A stretch of 64,000 nucleotides of DNA from Clytia hemisphaerica (GCA_902728285.1 CACVBU010000638.1:248001-312000); one strand, 5' to 3'. Numbered from the stretch's first letter, positions 38,701 through 48,947 are shown. Notes: generated from the letters alone by a model not told the origin. A program made the numbers and translations.

Positions 38701-41700
38701 GAAAAATAAAAGCGACAAAATAAAATTGTATTTGCAAAAATAAAAACTCACCAAGATAAAGAAGACAGAACAAGATTCCATACTTTAAGGTACCCATGAT
38801 GTATAAAGAGTGTTTGCTGGTGTTTTTGAAGATGTCTGAAGGTTCTTAATGATTAACGACGTTTTTTTACTGCATGCTTTAATTAAAAAGAATCTTCAGT
38901 ATTTATACAGCGATCAATCCACTGATCAACTTTATTTATTGCATAATTGCATTTTATTATGCGGTGGGTGTAATTATCGTTAAAATAAATTTTGATGAAG
39001 TTTTCGCGTTATGTTTGATTAAATTGGTTGTTTCTAGACAACCACAAGTTTTTCCGTTCTCGTTTTTCAATCCTCCTTGTTTGCGGTTGAAAGTTACATA
39101 TTGCTTTTTTCAACGTCAATTTGTTGAAATTGCGTATAGAAACTGTATTCCAGAACCCGACTGCAATCCAATTCAAAAGGTGTTTTGTGTTCAGGATAGG
39201 AGTTAGCTACTGGCTAATAACCAAATATGTTTCCGCTGAAGGAAGAATTTGCAATTTGTTCCTCTTTCCATACACACACATTTTTTGTTAGAAAGTCTTA
39301 TCTGAGCCCGCTGATGTCTGAATTGTCGTTTTTTGTACAACTTTGAGACTACTGCGCGGGAATCATCTGAAATTCCATCGTAAACTTTCAATTTTCCCAA
39401 TATTCATATCCTTTTAATATCCTATCTTGTGTTCTCGTCTGTAAAATACACACCTACAAGAAAATTTTGGACAGTCAACAAGTGAAAAAAACGGACGCAG
39501 TGCTACACGATTATATATGTTTTCACGTGCCTTTCCAACTGTCATGTTGATGACGGACTTTCTTGACATACGCTAACACGAAAAGCAAACTTTCTTGGCA
39601 CAATTATCGATCAGAACAAGTCACAAAGGAATGTATGCAATGTGAAAGAGTTTTCCAGCTGCCTTCGGTTAGACTGCGTCTGATGATTGAGGCCAAAATA
39701 ATCCGGGAAGCTAGAAGTTCTGATTCGATCGAAGTTGGTGTTTGCTAATAGTACATAACCACGTAAAGACACATGAAGATGTCTTGCGAGCTTGAATCTT
39801 CTCATAAGCCAAACCTTTACTTGACATAAATCAGCACTAAAAATTTACTAAAAAATCAAATTACTGCACTTCAAAATTGAGTACTGCTACTTGGCACAGA
39901 GCCAATCTGACAGGTACACTACTGGTCACAGTTTGTAACAAATTTTCAACCCTTTGCGCATCTTGATTTATTTTGTTAGGGAAGCAAAAAGCGAAGACAC
40001 TTAAAAATACAAGGTTGACGATTTCTAAAATTTGGTAGATATTGAGTGAAGGAAAGTGTTCTTCCTTTCTGGTGTTTTTTATATATTTTTCTATTCTCTC
40101 TACTTTACACAGCTGATCTTGTGCGAACAGTGACGGGACAATACAAGCTGAACCAATTACAATCGGCCGCTGAAGATCACCAAATGGATAAGATTTTTGA
40201 TTCGTTGAATTACCTTGGTAACACGGCATGGAAGATCAACGAACCTATCCTTGATATGATGATCACGCTATATAACACGACTGGTGATATTAAGCTTGAC
40301 ATTATTGGACCCAACCTTCCAAATATCGAACGCGTCAATGCTAAGTATGTATGCTTTCTTTTTGTATCAAATTTTCCCTTTAAAGTGATAAAAAATGCCA
40401 GATTCGTTAGCCTCTATTTTGACTTGTTTTTCAGTATTTCATTTGAAATGGAAAATGAACTTTTCAATTCGATCCGGCTATTCAGATTCTCATTGCGGAC
40501 GAGTTCCAATAAGGTCGAAATGTATATGCTGCTCTGCGATCCAAATCTCCTGAATCTAGTCGGATAGCAATTTTTTCACACATGGGAATTCAATCCAGTC
40601 TTCGTCAGCTGGAGTATTGGAGAAGAAGAAAAAGTTTCACAATGCGAAAGCACAAATGACACGTTTTGTTTGAGACACTCTCTTCTCTCTTTAAATTTCC
40701 CAACGTCGCTCCCCGCGTATTATCGGCCTTTTGACGCTAACCGAGAGCGTCAGATATTACACTCCGTCGTCCATCAGTAACGTAAATAAAGCCTAGGATA
40801 CACAGGGGACGAGATTGTGAATTTTGTTGTCTCACATTTTTCTCATTTCTGTTGCAGGCGTAAGATGACTTGGGAAGAGCGGAAGTCACGGCAACGAAAG
40901 AAGAAATTGTACCACGAGCTTTTTGCACTACGCATGGATATACTCTACAAATTATCCGTCGCTAATCATTTCCGAAGCGAGACATTTTGGATACCGAGCA
41001 ACTTGGATTTCCGTGGTCGCGTGTACCCGATAGCCCCTCACTGCTCGCATATCGGTAATTTGAATATTTTTTCTACATGTTTGATCATTAATTAATCGGT
41101 TAAAAAATTTTCTTGCTGGTACTTTTTTATGTTTTTGAACCTATTTTGTGTTCAATTAGTCAGAATTTTTCTATATTGTTGCTAAGTTGAGTTCAGCTTG
41201 AACAACTTTTGACGTAAAGCACTCTTGAAATGACTGAATCTGCTTTCTCAACTTGGGCAAAACTCCCAACTTGTTCACACTTTAAGTTATTTTGCAATTT
41301 CAATTTCCGCCATTCCTCGATGGAAAACCCTCGTTTATTTGACATCATGTTTTTTAGGAGATCATCGACCCGTGTTAGAGCACCATTTCTTCCCCAGAAA
41401 AATTCTATCTTCCTTATACTCCAGCAGTTTCTTTGTGTTTATCATGCTCTGCGAAACTACCAGATCTGGTGAAATCAACCCAGAAAAGGTTAAATTGAAC
41501 CTTCGGCGGGAAAAAGGATATTCCATCCATTCGTCTCTTTGAATTTTAAATTAACCGGGGGCGATTGTATTTTCTTTCTCGTGGTCTTAACCTCTTAACC
41601 TCACCTCGCACTGAAGTCAAATAGTACCATTTAAAATGAAACCACTTAAAATAGCGTGGTACGATCGGCTATGACTCACGGCTCACAACAATTACTATTT

Positions 41701-44700
41701 TATTTTAGGAAGTGACATTTCGCGATGCCTACTGATGTTCGCAGAAGGTAAAAAGCTTGGACCGAATGGTTTGAATTGGTTGAAAGTTCACTTGGTCAAC
41801 ATTCATGGGCAACTCAAGAAATCTTCTCTTGAAGAAAGGATAAATTATGCCGATCAACATTTGGAAGAGATCTTCGATTCTGCAGACAAACCTTTCGAGG
41901 TACTTTGAGATTCTAGTATTCGAATCATTGTCCCCGAATAGTTCAAATTTATGTAACTTTAACTAGATATTTGAAATAACCATTTTTCGATAAGTTTTAA
42001 GTTTTTTACTTCCCTGATTCCATTCTTTTATATTGAATGAAAATATCCTGGGATTGAAAGGTTGAACTGCACCGTTAGGTGTCGTGAATTTAACCTGTTT
42101 ATACCCAGCCTTGGTATTGTCTTTTACAGATATAGTGGTTGGTTTAACCCATTTGTTAAAAATTATACTACAATAATGCAGAGTTAATATAACATCTAGC
42201 AGATTAGAAAACTCTGGCCGTTTTTAATTCTTCTTTGGATAGACTTTACTAGACTCAATTCATTACGACGTCCTCTATCTAAAACATTTCAGGGTGAAAA
42301 ATGGTGGCAAGGTGGTAGTGATCCGTGGCAAACATTGGTTGCTTGTATAGAGGTCACTAAAGCGATACGATCGGGTGATCCAGAGAATTACATTTCTCAT
42401 ATCCCTATACAACAAGATGGATCTTGTAATGGTCTTCAACATTATGCTACCTTGGGACGAGATGAATACGGAGCTAAGTGAGTAGTTTGTTCCTTAGGAT
42501 TTCTGTAAATATTGCTTCTCTGAAAATTTTCTATTTGCCTATCCGATTCCCCTTAATTTTCTATCTAATTGCCACACTCCCCTCGCATGGCATAGGTTAT
42601 CCCAGGTTAAGGTACATTCACTTGCCAAGTGAATGACAGCACCTGAGTACCTCCTGGATTGCACTCAAGGCTGATACTAACCACATTACTGTGTCTCTTA
42701 ATGCAAAAGAGTTTAACACATATTTGGTCTCAATTTCGACTATCTTTTTTCTGCTGCTTTTTCTATGAATAAAATACGCTTCTTACTTCTTTTTCACACA
42801 GACAAGTGAATCTTTCACCGGCAGATCGTCCAGCAGATGTTTATTCAGAAGTGGCATCACTCGTGGAAAGTGCTCGTCAAAAAGATGCAGACAGTGGTGT
42901 ATTGATCGCTCAACAGTTAGATGGTGAGAGAGGATGCACTAACAACTAAAATCTCAAAATCGCTAAAATTTATTTGATCGTTACCGCTATTACCTGACAA
43001 AGTATTCTTAACTGACGTGGGACTTTAGCGCCAATTATTTTTGAAATCGTATTTGGAAAGTAAATACGCTTGAAAGTAAATTGACGCTCTCTAATTCACG
43101 TTCTACTATTCGATAAGCTCCCTTATTCAATGAAAACCCAATTCCCCTTGAAGATCGAATTAGTGAGAGCAAACTTTACATAGATGCACATCTTTAAACC
43201 TAAAAAATACGAAGCAAGAGAAGGCTTTATTTCATTATTTCACTCCAACATTATATTTATTATCCAAAGACAACAAGAAAAGGATTAACTTTTGTGAAAC
43301 ACCTATGTTTCTTTAGATATTATTATTAATTAATTAATATTATTATTGCCGTGGTAGTAACAGTCTGTTCCTCTAAAGAATCGTGCATTGTAACACGCAT
43401 GCGTAATTTGTCGTTCTCTTTCTATTTTAGTAAATGTAGGATTCTTTAGATAAGTAAAGCAACCAATAAGCGGAATTATTTTCCTCGTTCTAGGCAAGAT
43501 CAATCGTAAAGTGGTCAAACAGACGGTGATGACAGTTGTGTATGGTGTCACTTTCGTGGGTGGTCGTTTACAAGTTGAAAAACAATTGAAAGATATTGGA
43601 GTAGAAAGTGATATCTTATTTAAAGCTTCAGTATATGTTGTTCAAGGTGTCTTCAAAAGTTTGACGGAAATTTTCACCACAGCTCGGCAGATTCAGGTAT
43701 TTTAGCACCGTCAATCCATTCATTTATTCATTCAGCCTTGCCAATTAATAGTACTACTTTATACTGTAATGACGATTTAATAATCTGAATGAAAGCAGTA
43801 GCCTTATCTTATGAATTTGTCTACCCCATGAATGAATGAAGGTTTGAATTCGTTAGCCAGATTATTATCTCTATACCTTTACACATAGTAATACGCTTAT
43901 TTTCAATACTACAGGACTGGCTGACAATATCTGCCGCACAGATTGCGCTAACAGGGAATTGTGTTGATTGGACCACACCTCTTGGTCTGCCCATCATCCA
44001 ACCGTACCATAGAGAAACCACAGAGAATATCAGTACACCTCTGCAAATCGTCACCACTACGCAATCGTACGATTACACTCAAATACCGCACCTCACTAAA
44101 CAGAAAGGTGGTTTCCCGCCAAATTTTGTCCACTCTCTGGATTCGACCCACATGATGATGACGTCATTGCGTTGTCAAGACAACCACCTAACATACGCGT
44201 CCGTACATGATAGTTTTTGGACGCATGCTATTGATGTAGAGAAGATGAATAAAGTAAGATTGAATCAAAGTTTCTTTTCCTTTACAATACGCCATGTACC
44301 AATAAATTGCTCAAATTAACCGGAATATCCAGGACGGTAGAACCCATGATTGTTAACAACTAACCATCCTGGCCCTTCGGAAAAGGAAATACATACACTT
44401 GCTATCGCCGAAAGGGTCGACGGGCTATCTGGTATTTTGACTGGTGCCTTAATAATAAAACTTGAACAAAGTTAATTCTGCTTTATTCACTTTCTTCATT
44501 ATTTCAGTATTGCCGGGAAGAGTTTGTGGCTTTGCACAGTCTTCCAATACTTGAAGATTTAAAGAAACATTTTGAAGAGAAATATGCTGGTTTGCCGTGA
44601 GTAACTTCTTTCTATTATTAACTTAACTTATTTGTCTTTAAATAAGAGTGAGATCGTTTGCTTACTCATCAACTTTATATCACAAGCTTTTTGTCATTGG

Positions 44701-45881
44701 TTTGACACGGATGTGGAGCAAGATCGGTCAGAAAGATGAAAAGAAAAACATTTTTTTTGCTTATATCAGCAGAATATAACAATAGGCAGACACTAGACAC
44801 GATGGCCAAGTGGTCAAAGGCGTCAGCGTCTCAAATCAGGGGTTCGTGGTTCGAATCTCCGCTCCTTCCAATGTTCCGTTCATAGATAGCCGAGCCGGCT
44901 GGCCGTGGACCCCGTGAAAACAATCGAAAGACTGTCTAAAAGTCCTAGATTACTGGGCTATCCACGTAAAATATCGACTCCATCTATCTATCTACTGTCC
45001 TAATATGAAATATGTGTCTGATATGAAACGGGAACACTTATGTAAAAATAAAACCTTTAATAAGGAAAGTCTGTTGTCCAAAAATAAAGCATTCGGTTAG
45101 CATACGCAAAGTTGCTGTTTTAACCTCTTGATCTCGACACAGTACTTTATCACTTCAATTTAAACTTTGATTCGGCTAGAAGAAAGAAACTGTGATGGAA
45201 CTGCAATTTAGTTTAAAGCTTTCAATAAAAAGGCATCAATAATACGTCTTTGACGCATATAATTTTTTTGGTTTTTATAACAATGTAATGAAACAATTCT
45301 TTGCGAAATTTTCCGGACTTTTCTTTCTAGATTAAGGAAACCTCTGAAAGACGGACGTACTGTTGCTCATTTTGATGCTTTGCCGGATAAAGGTACGACC
45401 GATTCATTTTTATCCCTAAACAATATTTACTCTTTAAAGCTACGGGTTACTTGAGACATTAAAATGCTTTCCCTTCTTTGGGGAACAAAAATTTGATTCA
45501 AATTGGTCCCGTAGCTTACGAAAATGCAAACACTTTCAGTAGAACATAAAGGGCGTGTTGGCATGTGGCATCTCCCTGAAAATTTGTTTTCGCGAAAGTC
45601 AAATCTTTGCAATTTTTCCCAAAAATTAGAAAGAAATTCGTTTAATATGGTGGAAATCATCAATCTGAAAATATACTTAAAAGTAATGCATATAAAGATA
45701 AAAGAAACGGTGTATTTCTTCTCAATACTTTAAGTTTATTGCTTACGCATTCATCAGTTAAAAGTGATAAATTTTTTGAATGTACAAAACCAAATTATCA
45801 ACTCTAACAGCGATCTTTTTTTATTTTTCAGGTTCTTTTGTCCCCGAAAAAGTCATCGATTCCGTTTACTTCTTCAGTTGA
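23719..45881 (+). CDS. POLRMT: Mitochondrial DNA-directed RNA polymerase (POLRMT), N-terminal exons not found
   Basis: Single-subunit, T7-like polymerase that transcribes mitochondrial DNA and primes its replication. Exons with agreeing phases: 23,719-23,868; 24,295-24,497; 31,481-31,636; 32,202-32,490; 40,113-40,344; 40,858-41,054; 41,709-41,899; 42,293-42,477; 42,802-42,923; 43,494-43,696; 43,915-44,253; 44,508-44,596; 45,331-45,392; 45,832-45,881 (stop TGA). They encode about 822 residues. Landmarks: DFRGRVYPIAPHCSHIG in exon 6; palm motif A QDGSCNGLQHY with the catalytic Asp (human D922) in exon 8; the fingers helix RKVVKQTVMTVVYGVT in exon 10; GGFPPNFVHSLDS and motif C HDSFWTHA (human D1151) in exon 11; and the family C-terminus VYFFS. 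All catalytic residues are kept. The mitochondrial targeting and PPR exons expected upstream were not found; they may lie beyond the satellite. The 7.0 and 7.6 kb introns after exons 2 and 4 each hold a complete antisense gene. Confidence 0.96.
23897..24021. mobile_element. GGCCC/CGCC palindromic MITE, best copy
   Basis: It begins TACCTTATTGGCCCTTTTTA and ends with the inverse (GGGCCGATAAGGTA). The interior repeats GGCCCTTATT, AACGCC and their inverses. It lies in the POLRMT intron between exons 1 and 2 traced here. Related copies are at 4,139 and 7,199. Non-coding, about 125 bp. Confidence 0.75.
24736..24985. repeat. Diverged tandem duplication in POLRMT intron
   Basis: Two adjacent copies of about 110-140 bp share, in order, CGTATGCCGTAT, ATACACAATTCAT, CTCTCCATC and TCAAGGACTTCAC. 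The second copy has an insertion near its middle. Non-coding. Confidence 0.65.
25280..27912 (-). CDS. cGAS-like receptor (Mab-21/cGAS nucleotidyltransferase) with N-terminal C2H2 zinc finger
   Basis: Probable cyclic-dinucleotide synthase and innate sensor. Exons (minus strand): 27,912-27,430; 27,198-26,994; 26,658-26,255; 25,570-25,280 (stop TAA). Phases agree (0, 1, 0), giving 460 residues. An alternative in-frame acceptor at 27,210 would add four. Residues 5-33 form a degenerate finger (C5, C8, H21, second His missing). Residues 30-52 form a full C2H2 finger (C30, C33, H46, H52). The nucleotidyltransferase signature follows: G121-S122, then DEFDFNIVL with catalytic E134 and D136, then DISIDLSASIE with the third acidic residue D263 (equivalent to human cGAS E225, D227, D319). 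The C-terminal helical half has the Mab-21 pattern (WYISFSKAVTSLMQFIDGAD, CRRICHKILK, LPNYF). The zinc-ribbon insertion of vertebrate cGAS is absent. The gene lies antisense in a POLRMT intron. A pyrimidine-rich acceptor-like site just before the ATG suggests a possible 5' UTR exon. The ligand and product cannot be read from sequence. Confidence 0.9.
26016..26184. mobile_element. pogo/Tigger-like MITE, 169 bp
   Basis: It starts CAGTAGAGTCTC, ends GGAGACTCCACTG and is flanked by TA on both sides (26,014-26,015 and 26,185-26,186). TCGAA-type motifs and TA duplication are usual for pogo-type elements. It lies in the third intron of the cGAS-like gene. Related copies: 59,306-59,452, 62,266-62,434 and half a copy at 55,163. 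Confidence 0.8.
28079..28439. mobile_element. TIR element with GGGGGTACCTAA phrase
   Basis: It begins CCATGGCATG and ends CATGCCATGG, a perfect 10 bp inverted repeat. ACA lies just outside both ends and may be a short target duplication. The interior repeats GGGGTACCTAA (variants GGGGTACCTACT, GGGGGCACCTA, AGGGTGTACCTA) about six times plus runs of C and G. Non-coding, inside a POLRMT intron. Isolated GGTACCTAA words recur near 29,870 and 47,575. Confidence 0.65.
28440..30198. other. POLRMT intron sequence without features
   Basis: Apart from a short CCGTCTGTC/CCGTCCGTC microsatellite near 29,800-29,825 I see nothing here. An 81-codon hydrophobic ORF at 28,694 is T-rich chance sequence. Confidence 0.5.
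30203..31245. mobile_element. piggyBac-like non-autonomous element, 1.04 kb
   Basis: Flanked on both sides by TTAA (30,199-30,202 and 31,246-31,249). It begins CCTTTAG and ends CTAAAGG. TTAA duplication and CCT-type termini are diagnostic of the piggyBac superfamily. Just inside the right end a unit containing GACGTACGTGGTACGTCTC, then TCGGC, occurs twice about 35 bp apart. Just inside the left end the word GCTG recurs (CACCGCTG, GCGCTGCTGCCGCTG). No transposase ORF is present. It lies in the POLRMT intron before exon 31,481. Confidence 0.75.
32491..33180. other. POLRMT intron; one 30 bp tandem duplication
   Basis: Bases 32,851-32,880 and 32,881-32,910 are a 30 bp unit repeated twice with few differences (key words GTGTAAAAAAGG and CCCTTGTTGCTCG). 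Otherwise non-coding up to the stop of the antisense CBM14 gene. Confidence 0.6.
33181..38797 (-). CDS. Secreted CBM14 (peritrophin-A type chitin-binding) protein with a C-terminal extracellular domain
   Basis: Three exons on the minus strand: 38,797-38,752; 38,515-38,483; 33,842-33,181 (stop). Phases 1 and 1 agree, giving 246 residues. Residues 1 to about 20 (MGTLKYGILFCLLYLGGYNN) form a signal peptide. A CBM14 domain with six cysteines follows (CEDRG, SCNEFVKC, FQCPLNL, GWCDYP, AGC), a family that binds chitin-like polymers. The C-terminal ~150 residues have their own cysteines and the stretches ITLVHKSGYVTC, DWGCFI, IRIWWGQDL and CVEVYAVYD. I believe I have seen this pattern in secreted proteins of other marine invertebrates but cannot name a defined family. 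The gene is antisense within a POLRMT intron. A 4.2 kb foldback transposon fills most of its second intron. A TATA box sits about 100 bp upstream of the ATG. Confidence 0.85.
33996..38151. mobile_element. 4.16 kb foldback transposon with about 0.9-1 kb inverted arms
   Basis: From 33,996 (ACAGGTACGAGCCGGGAAGT) to about 34,975, the left arm matches the reverse complement of 38,151 back to about 37,165, nearly exactly at the outer end and with increasing small differences inward. Both arms contain the word TCTGTAAAATACAC twice. The centre (about 35,000-37,150) has no transposase-like ORF, so the element is non-autonomous. A possible target duplication ATTATA flanks it (33,989-33,994 and 38,154-38,159), but the exact ends are uncertain by 1-2 bp. 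It sits in intron 2 of the CBM14 gene and within a POLRMT intron. Confidence 0.85.
38900..38907 (-). promoter_or_regulatory. Probable TATA box of the CBM14 gene
   Basis: TATAAATA on the minus strand, about 103 bases before the ATG at 38,797. It implies a transcription start near 38,870 and a 5' UTR of about 75 bases. Confidence 0.5.
38908..40112. other. POLRMT intron without recognised features
   Basis: Short ORFs only. One TCTGTAAAATACACAC word near 39,437 matches a word inside the arms of the foldback transposon and may be a trace of a relative. Confidence 0.45.
44796..44998 (+). mobile_element. tRNA-derived SINE with ATCT tail
   Basis: RNA polymerase III box A TGGCCAAGTGG (44,803-44,813) and box B GGTTCGAATCT (44,848-44,858) have tRNA spacing, in a head resembling a Leu/Ser-type tRNA. 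The acceptor stem does not pair and about 120 bp of unrelated body follows, ending in an ATCT microsatellite (44,981-44,994). That is the structure of a tRNA-derived SINE, not a tRNA gene. It lies in the POLRMT intron between exons 44,596 and 45,331. Confidence 0.8.
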
Positions 45882-46055
45882 AAGAGTAAAAAAAAAACAC
45901 AAAAAATCAGACAAACAAAAACGTAAGAAAAGCCTTTATATCATTTTTTATGGATTTATATACTTGATTAGGTAGTGTAAATTTATTTTCGAAGAACGTA
46001 TTTTTATTTTAAAAGACATATGCTATTTTCCATAACATACAAAATGTAGCTTTAA

Positions 46056-47514
46056 CCTTTCCAGCGCGCAACTTTTTAAATTTTCACGCTGTCAGCGCGC
46101 AACATTTTTTCAGAAAATAGACATGTTCAGTTATTTGATCATAACTCAAGAACTAGGAATCTTTAGAAAAAAAGTAAGGTATCCCTGAAAAGCTACATAA
46201 ATTCTACAACTTTTAGACCAAGTACCAATCCAAATAAAATATTCCAACAAAAATGGTAGCATCACGTAAACCACACTTTTTTTTTCACGTTTTGCGGTAA
46301 TGTCACTTTTTTTGCATTTTGCACTTCTAGAGCAAAAAAAAAGTGGGGGGAAGTTAATTAAAAAATCTGTCTTTGGCTATTTATCAATCTATACATCATT
46401 TTGAAGTAATATACCAAAAATCAGCATCCAGAAAAATCTGTATGTGTCACACCAGCCTCCCAAATATCGGTCACTTTTGCCAAAAATCACGATTTTCGGC
46501 TAAAAAAATCCAATATATACAATTTTGAAGTATTTTGATGATAATGTGTTTCCAGAAGCAGCTACAACATCAAAAATGGTATAAAAGTATTCCCAACTAT
46601 CTAAACAACACTTTCAGTCAGTATTCTTAGCTCCTGAAGCTTTTGAAGGGTATCGGCTACCGTGAAACTAGATGGCATAGTCGGCGACAGTTGCAAAGTT
46701 TCCAAAAACCGTAAGCCTTTTGAGGCAAACTCATTGCTATCAAATCTGGTCTCTCTTGCCCATAAGGAATGCTAAATGTCATCATAATAATTCCATGTGG
46801 CTTTTATGTGGTTCCTTCCATCATTTTGATCCATATAAGCTGTAATCAGGACATCGTTATGAGCCAAGAATTTCGGGGATCGATCGACCGTTGCTGGTGG
46901 AGCGGAAGAAGTAGTGCAATTCAACATAAATCCAGGCTTTTCAAATTCTTTGGTGCTCCTTTGAAATAAATGAGGTGTAGAAAACACTTTTGCATTGAAT
47001 TTGTCCACTTTCCATGCTCCAACCTGAATAAAAAGTAAAAAGCACTGTAAGTTTGGGTCGACTCCGATAGTTTGTCGAGAAAAGTGGTCAAAATGACAAA
47101 TAAATGGAATTTTTATGCTAAAAACAAAACACAAAATATAAGATATACTTACTGGATGTTTTGCCATTATAAAAACAATGTTTCCATGAAGAAAAGTGGC
47201 CTAAACCAGTCAAAAAATCCAAGAACTTTAGCAGTAAGTTTGAAAAACCCATTTCTTGGTCGCCATCTTGATTCAGTGTTTTTCTCTACCTTTTCTCCGA
47301 AATCTGCTGCCTCACCACGTGATCAAAACATTACATCACCATATATCAAAAGAAAGCTTAGAACCTCTACTTTCCGTTTCTCTTTACTTCTACGGCTAGC
47401 AAAGAAGCCAATGGAAGAAATATAGCTTAGAAGATCACAATGTCAAAAAGACGACTATACTCGTCCGCCGGAACGTATGCTCGACGACTATACTCGTCCG
47501 CCGGGCTGAAAAGG
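46056..47514. mobile_element. piggyBac-like non-autonomous element, 1.46 kb
   Basis: Flanked by TTAA (46,052-46,055 and 47,515-47,518). It begins CCTTTCCAGC and ends GCTGAAAAGG. Near the left end CAGCGCGCAAC occurs twice; near the right end GACGACTATACTCGTCCGCC occurs twice about 37 bp apart. This subterminal duplication copies the plan of the element at 30,203, with different sequence. No intact transposase. It lies just 3' of POLRMT. Confidence 0.75.
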
Positions 47515-47880
47515 TTAAATAAAAATTTCTACAAATTCCTGTTTTCTAATGGTCAAGGTGATGGATGATGGGTACCTAAGGGTACCTCCCCGCATGAGGG
47601 TCCGCCCCTTAACGTAAATGCTTTCCGTCTTTTTTCGAAACGTTTCGAACGTTTTTTGAAAAAACCTAATTTCATAAGCCAATGTTTTTGATGACATCAC
47701 AGAAATTGATGAAAGGAAGCGATCCACGAAAACAAAATTTAAAACTTAAATCGCGCAGCGGACTGCTTTTATTCTCCTAACCGTAAAAAAGACCGTTAAA
47801 GGGTTAAGAACAGCGCTGTGAAGAAAAGAATATTGTCGAGTCCGCAAAGAAAGGAACAATTTAGGCAAATACACGTTGTT

Positions 47881-48132
47881 GTTTTTTTAGAAACCTTCTT
47901 TTAAGAAACACGAGGCTCAGAATGCCTAAAAAATAAGAAACATGCTGAAGGCTGAGAATGAGAAAAAAATATCTTTCAATTCGGGTTTTTTTAAGAACCT
48001 TCCAATCCAGCCTTCCATGAGGCTGATTATGTCAAAAAGTTTAGAAACATGTAAGAAACATTTAAGGCTCAAAAGGCCGATTTCTTAAGAAACATTGAGG
48101 CTGCTTAGTAAAACTAGTTTCTTAAAAAAAAC
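47881..48132. mobile_element. TIR element with AAGAAACATGAGGCT phrase
   Basis: The left end is GTTTTTTTAGAAAC and the right end, reverse-complemented, is GTTTTTTTTAAGAAAC. Inside, AAGAAACATxGAGGCT (variants with CTGAAGGCT and TTAAGGCT), often followed by GAGAATG-like text, recurs about five times at irregular spacing. Non-coding. Confidence 0.55.
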
Positions 48133-48202
48133 GTGTAAAGAGATAAAAGTGGGTTTAAAGCCTAAAATATCGAAAGTTTACACTAGAAATAAAATAGTAT
48201 AG

Positions 48203-48208
48203 TTTATT
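48203..48208 (-). other. Polyadenylation signal for the 48,306 gene
   Basis: AATAAA on the minus strand, about 100 bases after the stop codon of the small secreted protein gene. Confidence 0.5.
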
Positions 48209-48305
48209 AAACCTGGAGACAATTTTTCAATCCCTGCAAAACTTGATCGGAGTTATAAATTGACCCAGCTTAACTATTTTAAGTACATGTCACTGTCTTT
48301 TGGCT

Positions 48306-48947
48306 TTAAAGCCATTGAAGGTTTGTGTTATAGAACAAAGACATACTGGTTCGCTTTCCAATCCAAAATGGTGTGGTAGGAGTGGCAGCCATGTGCAGAA
48401 TCGATGTCTCCAAGTTTTCATTCTTGTTGTTTTGGTTAGCCGTGCGGAAATATTGCTCCTTCCCCCCATCCAATAAACCTTTCTTTTTCAACTGCATGCT
48501 TAGTGATCGGATAGAGGTGACAAGACACGAATACGGACCGCTAATGTTGTGTACATTCTCACAACAATCATCCAAAGTTGCATTGCTACAATATTCGAAC
48601 AGTACAGGAATAACATTATTTTGTTGACCCAGGACCACTCCATAACCTTGTTTCCTGATCTCTCCGTCCTCACCTATACATTCGTCGGCTTGCATGCTAG
48701 TGTATAAAGATGAACCAGTCACTAGGCTATGTGGAATGTGTAAACAGCCTGTGGATGCGAAGAAAACCGTTTGCCTCTTTATGACACCGTCTACACATAC
48801 GGTATAAGTCACCGACTTATAAGACACCAATTTCGAGATGCTGAGAACTTGACCCTCATTTTGACAATAGTAGGAGTTTACACCACTAGCATTATAACTA
48901 TCCATTAAGTAATGGAAAGCCAATGTAGAAACAAACACCAGATACAT
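48306..48947 (-). CDS. Small secreted protein of unknown family
   Basis: Single-exon frame of 213 residues if started at 48,947. The open frame extends to another ATG at 48,989. I prefer the internal start because it opens a good signal peptide (MYLVFVSTLAFHYLMDSYNA) and because a TATA-like CATAAAAAGG lies only about 20 bases before the upstream ATG. About nine cysteines follow, including a CC pair in DDCCENVHNISG. N-glycosylation sites (NAS, NAT, NIS) and no further membrane segment are visible. AATAAA follows about 100 bases after the stop. Signal peptide, cysteines, promoter and polyadenylation site together support a real secreted protein. I do not recognise the family. Confidence 0.55.
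   Translation of the reverse strand: MYLVFVSTLAFHYLMDSYNASGVNSYYCQNEGQVLSISKLVSYKSVTYTVCVDGVIKRQTVFFASTGCLHIPHSLVTGSSLYTSMQADECIGEDGEIRKQGYGVVLGQQNNVIPVLFEYCSNATLDDCCENVHNISGPYSCLVTSIRSLSMQLKKKGLLDGGKEQYFRTANQNNKNENLETSILHMAATPTTPFWIGKRTSMSLFYNTNLQWL

Noticed and set aside
44796..44870. tRNA gene
   Set aside because: Boxes A and B are present but the acceptor stem does not pair and a SINE body with ATCT tail follows.
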